Assembly: GCF_018333215.1 (NCBI RefSeq)
Contig: NZ_BORO01000007.1
Location: forward strand, 1 to 64,000
DNA from: Oceanobacillus sp. J11TS1
Lineage (GTDB): Bacteria > Bacillota > Bacilli > Bacillales > Amphibacillaceae
Direction: 5' to 3'
DNA: 64,000 nucleotides
Position 1 is the first letter of the stretch; every line of letters begins with the position of its first letter. The position numbers and the translations under genes were made by a program. Positions 57,555 to 64,000 of the stretch are shown here, piece by piece. The notes under the pieces were generated by a model. It was not told the DNA's origin, made no database searches, and saw only the letters and a list, made by a program, of their open reading frames with translations.

Positions 57555-58397
57555 ATGGAAAGAAAAAAGCTAGTAGAGTTTAAGAATGTTTCCTTTCGAT
57601 ATGAGGAAGAAGGAGCCCTTGTTTTAAACCAAGTCTCTTTTGAAATTTATGAAGGCGAATGGGTTGCTATTATCGGTCATAATGGCTCCGGAAAATCAAC
57701 CATTGCAAAATTGCTTAACGGTTTATTAATGCCACATGATGGGGAAATTACCGTCGATGGTATAAAAGTAGATGACAATACGGTTTGGGATATACGGAAA
57801 GATGTAGGAATGGTCTTTCAAAATCCAGATAATCAATTTGTTGGTGCGACCGTTCAAGATGATGTCGCATTCGGAATGGAGAACAGAGGCGTTCCTAGAG
57901 AAGAGATGAGAGAGAGAATCCAGCGCACCTTATCTGCTGTTCGTATGCAAGATTACTTATTAACAGAGCCGCATCGTCTATCTGGAGGGCAAAAGCAGCG
58001 TGTAGCTATTGCGAGTGTATTAGCGATAGCTCCAAAAGTATTAATTTTAGATGAAGCCACCGCTATGCTGGATCCGACAGGAAGAAAAGAAATTATGCAC
58101 ACGGTCAGTGATATACAGGAGTCAGAAGGGCTCTCTCTTATTACCATTACACATGATTTACAGGAAATTGTTCAGGCAGATCGGGTAATTGTCATGAATA
58201 AGGGGCAAATTTGGGAAGAAACAACGCCGAGGGAATTATTCCTGCAGCGTGAAGGGCTACGTGAAATTGGTTTGGATGTGCCGTTTGTTGCACAATTAAC
58301 GGATGAGCTGATCAAGCAGGGAGTTCAATTAAAAGAAGCAGCATTAAATCACGAAGAGTTGTTGGAGGAATTATGGAAATTCAATTCAAAGATGTAA
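57555..58397 (+). CDS. ecfA1: ECF transporter ATPase A1
   Basis: 280-residue ABC ATPase of the shared energy-coupling module for vitamin and metal S components. Walker [10 protein letters not shown] (residue 39), Q loop [10 protein letters not shown], signature [10 protein letters not shown] (near 142), Walker [22 protein letters not shown] precedes the ATG. Overlaps ecfA2 by 25 nt. Conserved position between rplQ and truA. Confidence 0.96.
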   Translation: MERKKLVEFKNVSFRYEEEGALVLNQVSFEIYEGEWVAIIGHNGSGKSTIAKLLNGLLMPHDGEITVDGIKVDDNTVWDIRKDVGMVFQNPDNQFVGATVQDDVAFGMENRGVPREEMRERIQRTLSAVRMQDYLLTEPHRLSGGQKQRVAIASVLAIAPKVLILDEATAMLDPTGRKEIMHTVSDIQESEGLSLITITHDLQEIVQADRVIVMNKGQIWEETTPRELFLQREGLREIGLDVPFVAQLTDELIKQGVQLKEAALNHEELLEELWKFNSKM

Positions 58398-59242
58398 GTT
58401 ATATTTATCAAGAGAATACTCCTTTTGCCCATAAAGCCCTTGAAGACATTTCCTTTACCATCGAATCGGGCTCTTTTGTTGCTGTCATTGGACATACAGG
58501 CTCCGGAAAATCAACGCTAATCCAGCACCTGAATGGTTTAAGTCTTCCTAGCAGAGGAGAAATAACCATTGGTGACTTCCGACTAAGTTCAGAAGGGAAA
58601 CCCAAAGATATTCGTGATTTAAGACGAAAGGTCGGAGTTGTTTTTCAATATCCAGAGCATCAGTTATTTGAAGAAACAGTGGCAAAAGACATCGCCTTTG
58701 GTCCGAAGAATTTTGACGTGGGACAAGAAGAAATTGACCGCAGAATAGAAAATCTGCTTCCAGCTGTCGGTCTGCCAGAAGAAATATTGGAGCGTTCCCC
58801 ATTTGATTTAAGTGGCGGACAGAAGCGCCGTGTGGCTATAGCAGGCGTATTGGCAATGGCCCCAGAAGTTCTTGTATTGGATGAGCCAACTGCCGGACTG
58901 GACCCGCGCGGCCAGCGTGAAATCATGGATATGTTTTATCAGCTGCATCAGGAGCGCAATCTGACTACAGTACTTGTAACACATAGTATGGAGGATGCTT
59001 TAGCCTATGCGGATAAAATTATTATTTTAAATCGTGGACAAAAATATATGGAAGGTCCGCCGCTTGAAGTGTTTAAACAAACGGACAAGCTGCAGGACGT
59101 ACAATTAGGTATCCCAGAAGTCATTCATTTTCTAAATCAGTATAATGAGCGCTTTGACACTTCTGTAAGGTATCAGCACCAATCCTTACAAGAGTTAGCA
59201 AAGGAGATAAAAGAACAACTGGAGGTGGGTTCCCATGAATAA
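58373..59242 (+). CDS. ecfA2: ECF transporter ATPase A2
   Basis: 289-residue partner ATPase. Walker [10 protein letters not shown] (residue 40), Q loop [10 protein letters not shown], signature [11 protein letters not shown], Walker [14 protein letters not shown]. The start lies within ecfA1 in another frame, with TTGGAGGA upstream; the stop overlaps ecfT by 8 nt, so the three are translated together. Confidence 0.96.
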   Translation: MEIQFKDVSYIYQENTPFAHKALEDISFTIESGSFVAVIGHTGSGKSTLIQHLNGLSLPSRGEITIGDFRLSSEGKPKDIRDLRRKVGVVFQYPEHQLFEETVAKDIAFGPKNFDVGQEEIDRRIENLLPAVGLPEEILERSPFDLSGGQKRRVAIAGVLAMAPEVLVLDEPTAGLDPRGQREIMDMFYQLHQERNLTTVLVTHSMEDALAYADKIIILNRGQKYMEGPPLEVFKQTDKLQDVQLGIPEVIHFLNQYNERFDTSVRYQHQSLQELAKEIKEQLEVGSHE

Positions 59243-60032
59243 TGCTTTAATTATTGGTCAATATGTTCCCGGGAACTCACTTATACACCGACTAGATCCT
59301 AGAACCAAAATTACAGTTGTCTTTTTCTTTGTTATTATTGTATTCTTTGCAAACAATGTACCAAGTTATAGTTTATTAACAGCGTTCTCATTGCTTTGTG
59401 TATTTATTTCACGGGTGCCGTTGCGATTTATTTTAAAAGGACTTATCCCTGTCTGGTTTTTAATTATCTTTACATTTATTCTGCATTTATTTATCACGAA
59501 GGAAGGAAACTTGCTGGTAGAGTGGGGATTTATCAAGATTTATAGCGGAGGAATCATTCAAGGCTTTGCGATTTCTTTACGCTTTTTCTTGCTTATCTTA
59601 ACGACTTCTCTATTAACTTTAACGACAACACCGATTGAAATCACAGATGCGATGGAGGAAATGCTTCATCCATTGAAAAAAATTAAGTTTCCTGTGCATG
59701 AGCTGGCCTTAATGATGTCTATCTCTTTACGTTTTATTCCAACACTGATGCAGGAAACAGATAAAATATCGCGTGCGCAGGCTGCTCGCGGTGTCGATTT
59801 TCGTACAGGCCCTATCAAGGATCGGGTAATGGCCGTTATTCCATTATTGGTTCCATTGTTTGTCAGTGCCTTTAAGCGTGCGGAGGATTTAGCGATGGCA
59901 ATGGAAGCACGTGGCTATCAAGGTGGAGAAGGAAGAAGCAAGCTGCGTGAATTACACGTTGGTAAAAAAGATATTCTTGTTTTAATAGGTTTTGTACTCT
60001 TATTAGTAGCGTTATTTTTATTAAGACAGTAA
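59235..60032 (+). CDS. ecfT: ECF transporter transmembrane subunit T
   Basis: 265-residue membrane scaffold. Helices fill residues 25-130 and 240-262. The two coupling-helix Ala-Arg-Gly motifs that touch the ATPases are present: [10 protein letters not shown] (near 180) and MAMEARGYQ (near 217). GGAGGTG precedes the ATG. No substrate-specific S component is encoded nearby. Confidence 0.95.
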   Translation: MNNALIIGQYVPGNSLIHRLDPRTKITVVFFFVIIVFFANNVPSYSLLTAFSLLCVFISRVPLRFILKGLIPVWFLIIFTFILHLFITKEGNLLVEWGFIKIYSGGIIQGFAISLRFFLLILTTSLLTLTTTPIEITDAMEEMLHPLKKIKFPVHELALMMSISLRFIPTLMQETDKISRAQAARGVDFRTGPIKDRVMAVIPLLVPLFVSAFKRAEDLAMAMEARGYQGGEGRSKLRELHVGKKDILVLIGFVLLLVALFLLRQ

Positions 60033-60055
60033 TAAATAAGAAAGGGGCTGTACAA

Positions 60056-60823
60056 ATGGAAAGGATAAAATGCACGATTGCTTATGACGGTGCAGGTTTT
60101 GCTGGTTTTCAAGTGCAGCCCAATCAGCGGACAGTCCAAGGTACCGTGGAGAAAGCTTTAGCAAAAATCCATAAAGGAGAAACCATCCGCATTCAAGCAT
60201 CAGGACGAACAGATACAGGTGTCCATGCAGTTGGTCAGGTCATTCATTTTGATACTCCTTTAACAATCCCTGAACGAAATTGGAAGCAAGCTGTGAATAC
60301 ACTCTTGCCGGATGATGTCCGAATAAATAAGGTCGAGAAGGTTAGTGATGCATTTCATGCCCGTTACAGCGTGAAACAGAAAGAATATCATTATTATGTT
60401 TTAAATCGGGAAGACCCAGATGTGTTTCGCCGGGATTATGTATTACACTTTCCTCGGAGCATAGATATAGAGGCTATACAAGCAGCCTGTAAGCATTTAG
60501 AGGGAACACATGACTTTACCACCTTTTCGTCAGCTAAATCGTCTGTAAAGGGCTCAAAAGTGCGTACATTATTCCATGCATCCTGTGAGAAGAAAGGCGA
60601 CGATATGGAATTTATCTTTCGTGGAAGCGGCTTTCTATATAACATGGTCCGAATTATGGTCAGTGCGTTATTAGATGTAGGAATAGGAAAGCGCAAACCT
60701 GAGGATATACCAGAACTCTTAGCTGCAAAAGAAAGAGGGAAGTTGGGAAAGACGATTTCTCCGAATGGATTGTATTTATGGGAAGTCAGTTACGATGAGG
60801 AAGAAAATGACTCAGAGGAATAG
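60056..60823 (+). CDS. truA: tRNA pseudouridine(38-40) synthase
   Basis: 255-residue enzyme modifying the tRNA anticodon arm. Catalytic aspartate in ASGRTDTGVHAVGQV (near residue 55), FHARYSVKQKEY (near 100), and FLYNMVRIMV (near 200). AAGGGG lies 10 nt before the ATG. Confidence 0.96.
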   Translation: MERIKCTIAYDGAGFAGFQVQPNQRTVQGTVEKALAKIHKGETIRIQASGRTDTGVHAVGQVIHFDTPLTIPERNWKQAVNTLLPDDVRINKVEKVSDAFHARYSVKQKEYHYYVLNREDPDVFRRDYVLHFPRSIDIEAIQAACKHLEGTHDFTTFSSAKSSVKGSKVRTLFHASCEKKGDDMEFIFRGSGFLYNMVRIMVSALLDVGIGKRKPEDIPELLAAKERGKLGKTISPNGLYLWEVSYDEEENDSEE

Positions 60824-61150
60824 ACAAGTAGATAAGAAAAATGCAGGTGGAAGTTTTCTTTGCACGTTCGGAAAGTATAAAATTTTAGCAAGGAGGCATT
60901 TCGACGTAGCAAAAATTTTTAAGTACCAAGTATAAGTGCAACTAAGGCAACCCTACGCCATAAGACTTGGCTTGCCAAGTTTTCTTTAAATTACTTTCGT
61001 CCTAAGCTTGACTTTTGGTGCTAAAAGTTATAATATGATATATGGCATTTTATTTCTAAACCATGATTAGCCCCGGAATCTAATTATGTTAAGAATAAAA
61101 ATATGATTACGAATGTAAAAGAAACGATAGATATATGGAGGGAAAAAATC
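60824..61150 (+). promoter_or_regulatory. Spacer with terminator and rplM promoter
   Basis: 327 bases without a gene. AAATTTTAGC (near 60880) pairs with GCAAAAATTT (near 60910). A terminator-like hairpin ACTTGG/CCAAGT (60965-60980) with TTTCTTT ends the ecf-truA transcript. TTGACT (61008-61013) and TATAAT (61029-61034), only 15 bp apart, are the likely rplM promoter. The leader up to 61150 may include an L13-type autoregulatory element, but I could not match one confidently. TGGAGGGA is the rplM ribosome site. Confidence 0.55.
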
Positions 61151-61588
61151 ATGCGCACAACTTTCATGGCAAATGAAGCAAATATTGAACGCAAATGGCT
61201 AGTTGTGGATGCGGAAGGAAAACGTTTAGGACGTTTAGCAAGCGAAGTAGCTGCTATCTTACGTGGTAAACATAAACCTACGTATACACCACATGCAGAC
61301 ACTGGTGATCATGTAATTATCATCAATGCAGAAAAAATTGAACTAACTGGAAACAAAATTAATGACAAAATGTACTACCGTCATTCCAATCATCCAGGTG
61401 GATTAAAATCTCGTACAGCAAACGAAATGCGTACGAAATATCCTGAGCAAATGCTTGAAATTACAGTTAAAGGTATGCTTCCAAAAGGACCTTTAGGACG
61501 CAAAATGTTAAAGAAATTGCATGTATATAGAGGCGCTGAGCATAATCATCAAGCTCAAAAACCAGAAGCTTACGAACTTCGAGGATAA
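61151..61588 (+). CDS. rplM: Ribosomal protein L13
   Basis: 145-residue early-assembly 50S protein. [21 protein letters not shown] start and [22 protein letters not shown] near residue 107. ATG at 61151 follows GGAGGGA by 9 nt; the open frame from 61103 adds 16 unconserved codons. Operon with rpsI. Confidence 0.97.
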   Translation: MRTTFMANEANIERKWLVVDAEGKRLGRLASEVAAILRGKHKPTYTPHADTGDHVIIINAEKIELTGNKINDKMYYRHSNHPGGLKSRTANEMRTKYPEQMLEITVKGMLPKGPLGRKMLKKLHVYRGAEHNHQAQKPEAYELRG

Positions 61589-61607
61589 TTAAAGGGAGGT
61601 AAATGAA

Positions 61608-62000
61608 TTGGCACAAGTACAATACAATGGCACAGGTCGCCGTAAAAAGTCAACTGCCCGCGTACGTCTAGTACCAGGTACAGGAAATGTTACTATCAAT
61701 GGTCGCGATGCTAGAGACTATTTTCCATATGAAACACAATTATTAATCTTGAACCAACCACTTGTTACTACAGAAACTCAAGGAACTTATGATGTTCTTG
61801 TAAATGTACATGGCGGTGGATTTACTGGTCAAGCAGGTGCAATCCGTCACGGAATCGCACGCGCATTATTACAAGCTGACCCAGAATATCGTTCTGCATT
61901 AAAATCAGAAGGATATCTTACTCGTGATGCTCGTATGAAAGAACGTAAAAAATACGGTCTTAAAGGCGCGCGTCGTGCACCTCAGTTCTCAAAACGTTAA
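61608..62000 (+). CDS. rpsI: Ribosomal protein S9
   Basis: 130-residue 30S protein whose C-terminal tail [12 protein letters not shown] touches P-site t[20 protein letters not shown] start and [19 protein letters not shown] near residue 64. TTG start after AAAGGGAGG. The 3' end of rpsI is the likely insertion point of the element that follows. Confidence 0.97.
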   Translation: MAQVQYNGTGRRKKSTARVRLVPGTGNVTINGRDARDYFPYETQLLILNQPLVTTETQGTYDVLVNVHGGGFTGQAGAIRHGIARALLQADPEYRSALKSEGYLTRDARMKERKKYGLKGARRAPQFSKR

Positions 62001-62003
62001 TAG

Positions 62004-62068
62004 AAACATTGGTATATCAATGTTTACAGAGCTTTTTTGGTTCAAGTTGGTTCAAATTAACTTGAACC
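62004..62068. repeat. Inverted repeats at rpsI-element junction
   Basis: AAACATTG (62004-62011) pairs with CAATGTTT (62018-62025). GGTTCAAGTT (62039-62048) is followed directly by a near copy GGTTCAAATT and then by its exact inverse AACTTGAACC (62059-62068). This cluster ends where the recombinase fragment begins, as expected for integrase-binding or attachment sequences. The matching distal att site would lie outside the window. Confidence 0.55.
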
Positions 62069-62509
62069 TTATAAAGCACTTAACAGATTTAAAGCATCGG
62101 CATCTTGCTGGTGCTTTTTTTGTGGCATTAATTCCAGATAATAATTCTGTGTGGTTTGAATTTTAATGTGACCTAATCGCTTTGATACATAAGCAATATC
62201 AATGTCTTGAGCAAATAAAAACGATGCATAAGTGTCTCTTAAACCGTGAAACGTTGTTTTTTTAATATCTAATTTCGTCAATAACTCAGATAATTGCTCC
62301 GACTGTTTAAAACCACCAAAACTGAAAATATAACCATTCTCTTTAACGGGTATTTTACGAATAAGCTCATATACTTCTTTATTTATAGAAACATCACTTT
62401 TTGCATTTTGTGTCTTTAATGAAGTATCTTCAGAAGTAGGACTGATTGAATGTCTAACCTTTATTCCGAGTAATTGGAAAGTATTTTGGGAATGATTTCG
62501 GTCTTGCAA
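62069..62509 (-). pseudogene. Tyrosine recombinase, C-terminal fragment
   Basis: The catalytic C-terminal part of a phage/ICE-type integrase. Visible: the beta-hairpin lysine region SLKTQNAKSDVSI, box II HGLRDTYASFLFA (His-x-x-Arg), RLGHIKIQTTQNYY (second His and catalytic Tyr), and the tail KKHQQDADALNLL. The N-terminal arm-binding and core-binding domains and box I arginine are missing; an in-frame stop occurs just beyond 62509. Similarity probably ends near 62456. It faces rpsI, 68 bp away. Its last codons also form a plus-strand terminator. Confidence 0.85.
62091..62122 (+). terminator. Terminator for rplM-rpsI inside integrase end
   Basis: AAAGCATC (62091-62098) pairs with GGTGCTTT (one G-U) and runs into T7. 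On the other strand these bases encode the recombinase tail, so the element brings its own terminator for the host operon. Confidence 0.75.
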
Positions 62510-62779
62510 CGGGTATAAATACTATAAACGATGACAGTATAATAATTTTTCCTTTTGAATATATCGATGCAAAAAAACATGATGTGGTGGAAAGATTACC
62601 AATTGATTAAACACGATAGAATTAAAAACGTCACAAAAGGAAACTTACTAAACGCGGTGAACTCAGTTGCAGCTCAATTTATCATTTTGAGAGAATTAAT
62701 TGAGTTTATTGATGAGTCCAACGGAAAAGAATATATAAGGAAAGATTACTGGTCTGAGTATTGGGTGCCAGTCGTATAA
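62458..62779 (+). pseudogene. Truncated, frameshifted gene of unknown function
   Basis: Two frames join into one plausible protein tail if one A is removed from the A7 run 62571-62577: GLATGINTINDDSIIIFPFEYIDAK followed by WWKDYQLIKHDRIKNVTKGNLLNAV and WSEYWVPVV. The WWKDYQLIKHDR segment reminds me of conserved tails of small hypothetical proteins with HEPN-like helices, but I cannot assign a family. The 5' part is gone; the reading frame opens at 62458, where it abuts and overlaps the recombinase fragment antisense. It looks like a deletion joined two half-genes. Confidence 0.5.
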
Positions 62780-63150
62780 CGAAGTAATAACTGAACCCAG
62801 TTGTTTTAGAATTGCCAGGGGCTCCTAATATATTCACCATCTATACATGGGTTATATGTAGGGGATTTTGATACACCGAAAATATACTGCATTTACATAT
62901 ATGAATTAAATGCTAAATAAAATATATTATAAGGTATAAAGAAAAATATTTAATAAATGTTTCAGAGGATTAACTAAATAAATTGTAATGTTTTAAAAAA
63001 CAGAGATTAGTAAAATGTATGCCTTTTAATCTGTATAAAGACATCTTATAGTAACTAATCGGAACTTAATGTATAATTGAATTGATAGATTACTTGAATA
63101 ATTTCATTTTCAGTCAATTGTTAGGAAAAATATTTATAGGGGGTACCAAA
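62780..63150. other. AT-rich spacer before helicase gene
   Basis: No gene is supported in these 371 bases. The region is markedly more AT-rich than the ribosomal operons. TATAAT at 63072-63077 is a candidate -10 without a clear -35. TAGGGGGT (63138-63145) is the ribosome site of the next gene. Confidence 0.45.
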
Positions 63151-64000
63151 TTGAGTTATTATTTTAAAGAGGTAAGAGCTTTTATTTCAACAAATATATC
63201 ACTTAGAAAACCTCAAAGATTAGCACATAAAAGATTAAAAGAAAGTTTTTTAGAGGGAAAGGATACACATAAAATTATTGTCCTTCCAACAGGTGCAGGA
63301 AAAACAGGTGTAATTGGATTAGTGCCATTTGAAATAAGTGATGGAAAAGTACTGGTAATAACACCGAGTTTAGTAATTAGAGAAGGGATATCTGATGACT
63401 TTGACACGCGTACTCAATATAATTTTTGGACAAAAAGAAATGTTATTTTAAATGATGAGAATTTACCTTCAGTTTATAGATACGCTGGATATAATACAAG
63501 TGGTGATAAAAAGAGGGTAATGAGATATTTGAATAATGCTCATATTGTAGTAGCTAATATTCATAAGGTGTATAACAAAAACTCAAAGAAAGCACTAACA
63601 GATATATTAGATAAGGACTTTTTCGATATGATTATTATCGATGAAGCTCATCACTCTGCAGCAGATTCATGGTTAAAAACATTAGAACACTTTTCTGCTA
63701 AAAAAATAGTTAAGCTCACGGCTACTCCATTTAGGTCTGACGAAAAAGAATTAGATGGAGATATAGTGTATGAATATTCAATGGCAGATGCAATTAATAA
63801 TAAATATATTAAAAATGTGGTTTCAGAGGATTATACCAATGAAGAATTGAAATTTATACTGGATGGAGAAGAAGTAGATAAAGAGACTGCTTTAGATATT
63901 ATGGATAAAAACTGGGTATCTCGATCAGTAGCCTACTCAAAAGGGTGCAGTAAAACTATTGTAGATATGAGTCTGAAAAAACTTATAGAAAAAAGAACTA
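63151..64000 (+). CDS. DEAD/DEAH-box superfamily 2 helicase, partial
   Basis: The first 283 codons of a large gene that continues past the window. Helicase motifs: a Q-like LRKPQRLAHKRL (residue 18), Walker A IVLPTGAGKTG (near 45), motif Ia VLVITPSLVIREG (near 67), Walker B IIIDEAHHSAADSW (near 162), and motif III KLTATPFRSD (near 187). This layout is shared by type I/III restriction-like and many antiphage helicases. TTG start with GGGGGT 6 nt upstream. AT-rich composition and island position suggest horizontal transfer. A specific defence system cannot be named without the downstream genes. Confidence 0.85.
   Translation, partial: MSYYFKEVRAFISTNISLRKPQRLAHKRLKESFLEGKDTHKIIVLPTGAGKTGVIGLVPFEISDGKVLVITPSLVIREGISDDFDTRTQYNFWTKRNVILNDENLPSVYRYAGYNTSGDKKRVMRYLNNAHIVVANIHKVYNKNSKKALTDILDKDFFDMIIIDEAHHSAADSWLKTLEHFSAKKIVKLTATPFRSDEKELDGDIVYEYSMADAINNKYIKNVVSEDYTNEELKFILDGEEVDKETALDIMDKNWVSRSVAYSKGCSKTIVDMSLKKLIEKRT

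Overview
The window is chromosomal DNA from a low-GC Gram-positive bacterium of the family Bacillaceae. Protein sequences and gene order match the Bacillus subtilis ctsR-to-rpsI region throughout, but with many TTG starts, extra spacers and missing genes. From recalled protein similarity I would guess an Oceanobacillus/Virgibacillus-type organism; this is inference, because no 16S gene is present.

Layout. (1) 1-1.4 kb: an upstream terminator and an MgtC-family membrane protein. (2) 1.3-6.1 kb: the CtsR-controlled heat-shock operon ctsR-mcsA-mcsB-clpC, with a promoter overlapped by CtsR heptads. (3) 6.3-14.7 kb: radA, yacL, gltX, a T-box leader, cysE-cysS-mrnC-rlmB-rae1. disA (normally after radA) and ispD-ispF (normally before gltX) are not here. 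(4) 15-21 kb: sigH, rpmG, secE, nusG, rplK-rplA, the L10 leader, rplJ-rplL and a YbxB-type methyltransferase. (5) 21-33.5 kb: rpoB, rpoC, rpsL, rpsG, fusA, tuf. The L7Ae-family gene normally found before rpsL is absent, and rpoB and rpoC are separated by a structured 359-bp spacer. (6) 33.5-42.2 kb: an accessory insert between tuf and rpsJ. It holds an antisense glpX pseudogene and a 3-hydroxybutyrate/short-chain fatty acid catabolic locus: a sigma-54 activator, a canonical -24/-12 promoter, scoA, scoB, an SDR dehydrogenase, a thiolase remnant, a GntP-family permease and AtoE. Five of the eight genes are broken, several by one-base changes in homopolymer runs. (7) 42.4-56.9 kb: the S10-spc-alpha superoperon rpsJ to rplQ, lacking map and the small KOW-domain gene between adk and infA. 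(8) 57-60.8 kb: a palindromic intergenic repeat, the ECF transporter module ecfA1-ecfA2-ecfT, and truA. (9) 61-62 kb: rplM-rpsI. (10) 62-64 kb: the edge of a probable genomic island at the 3' end of rpsI, with a truncated tyrosine recombinase, a truncated gene fused to it, and the start of a DEAD/DEAH helicase that runs off the window.

How the genes work together. Most of the window builds the translation and transcription machinery: 30 ribosomal proteins, RNA polymerase beta/beta'/alpha, EF-Tu, EF-G, IF-1, NusG, SecE/SecY, GluRS and CysRS. It is joined to a protein-quality operon (CtsR/McsA/McsB/ClpC) and to the transition-state sigma factor SigH. Regulation visible in the DNA includes CtsR operators, a cysteine T-box, the L10 leader, a sigma-54 promoter and many hairpins.

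Most interesting points: the sigma-54 hydroxybutyrate locus and its clustered decay; an RNA hairpin that seems to bridge a distant Shine-Dalgarno to the nusG start; five lineage-typical genes missing from conserved junctions; and the rpsI-linked island edge with an unidentified helicase.
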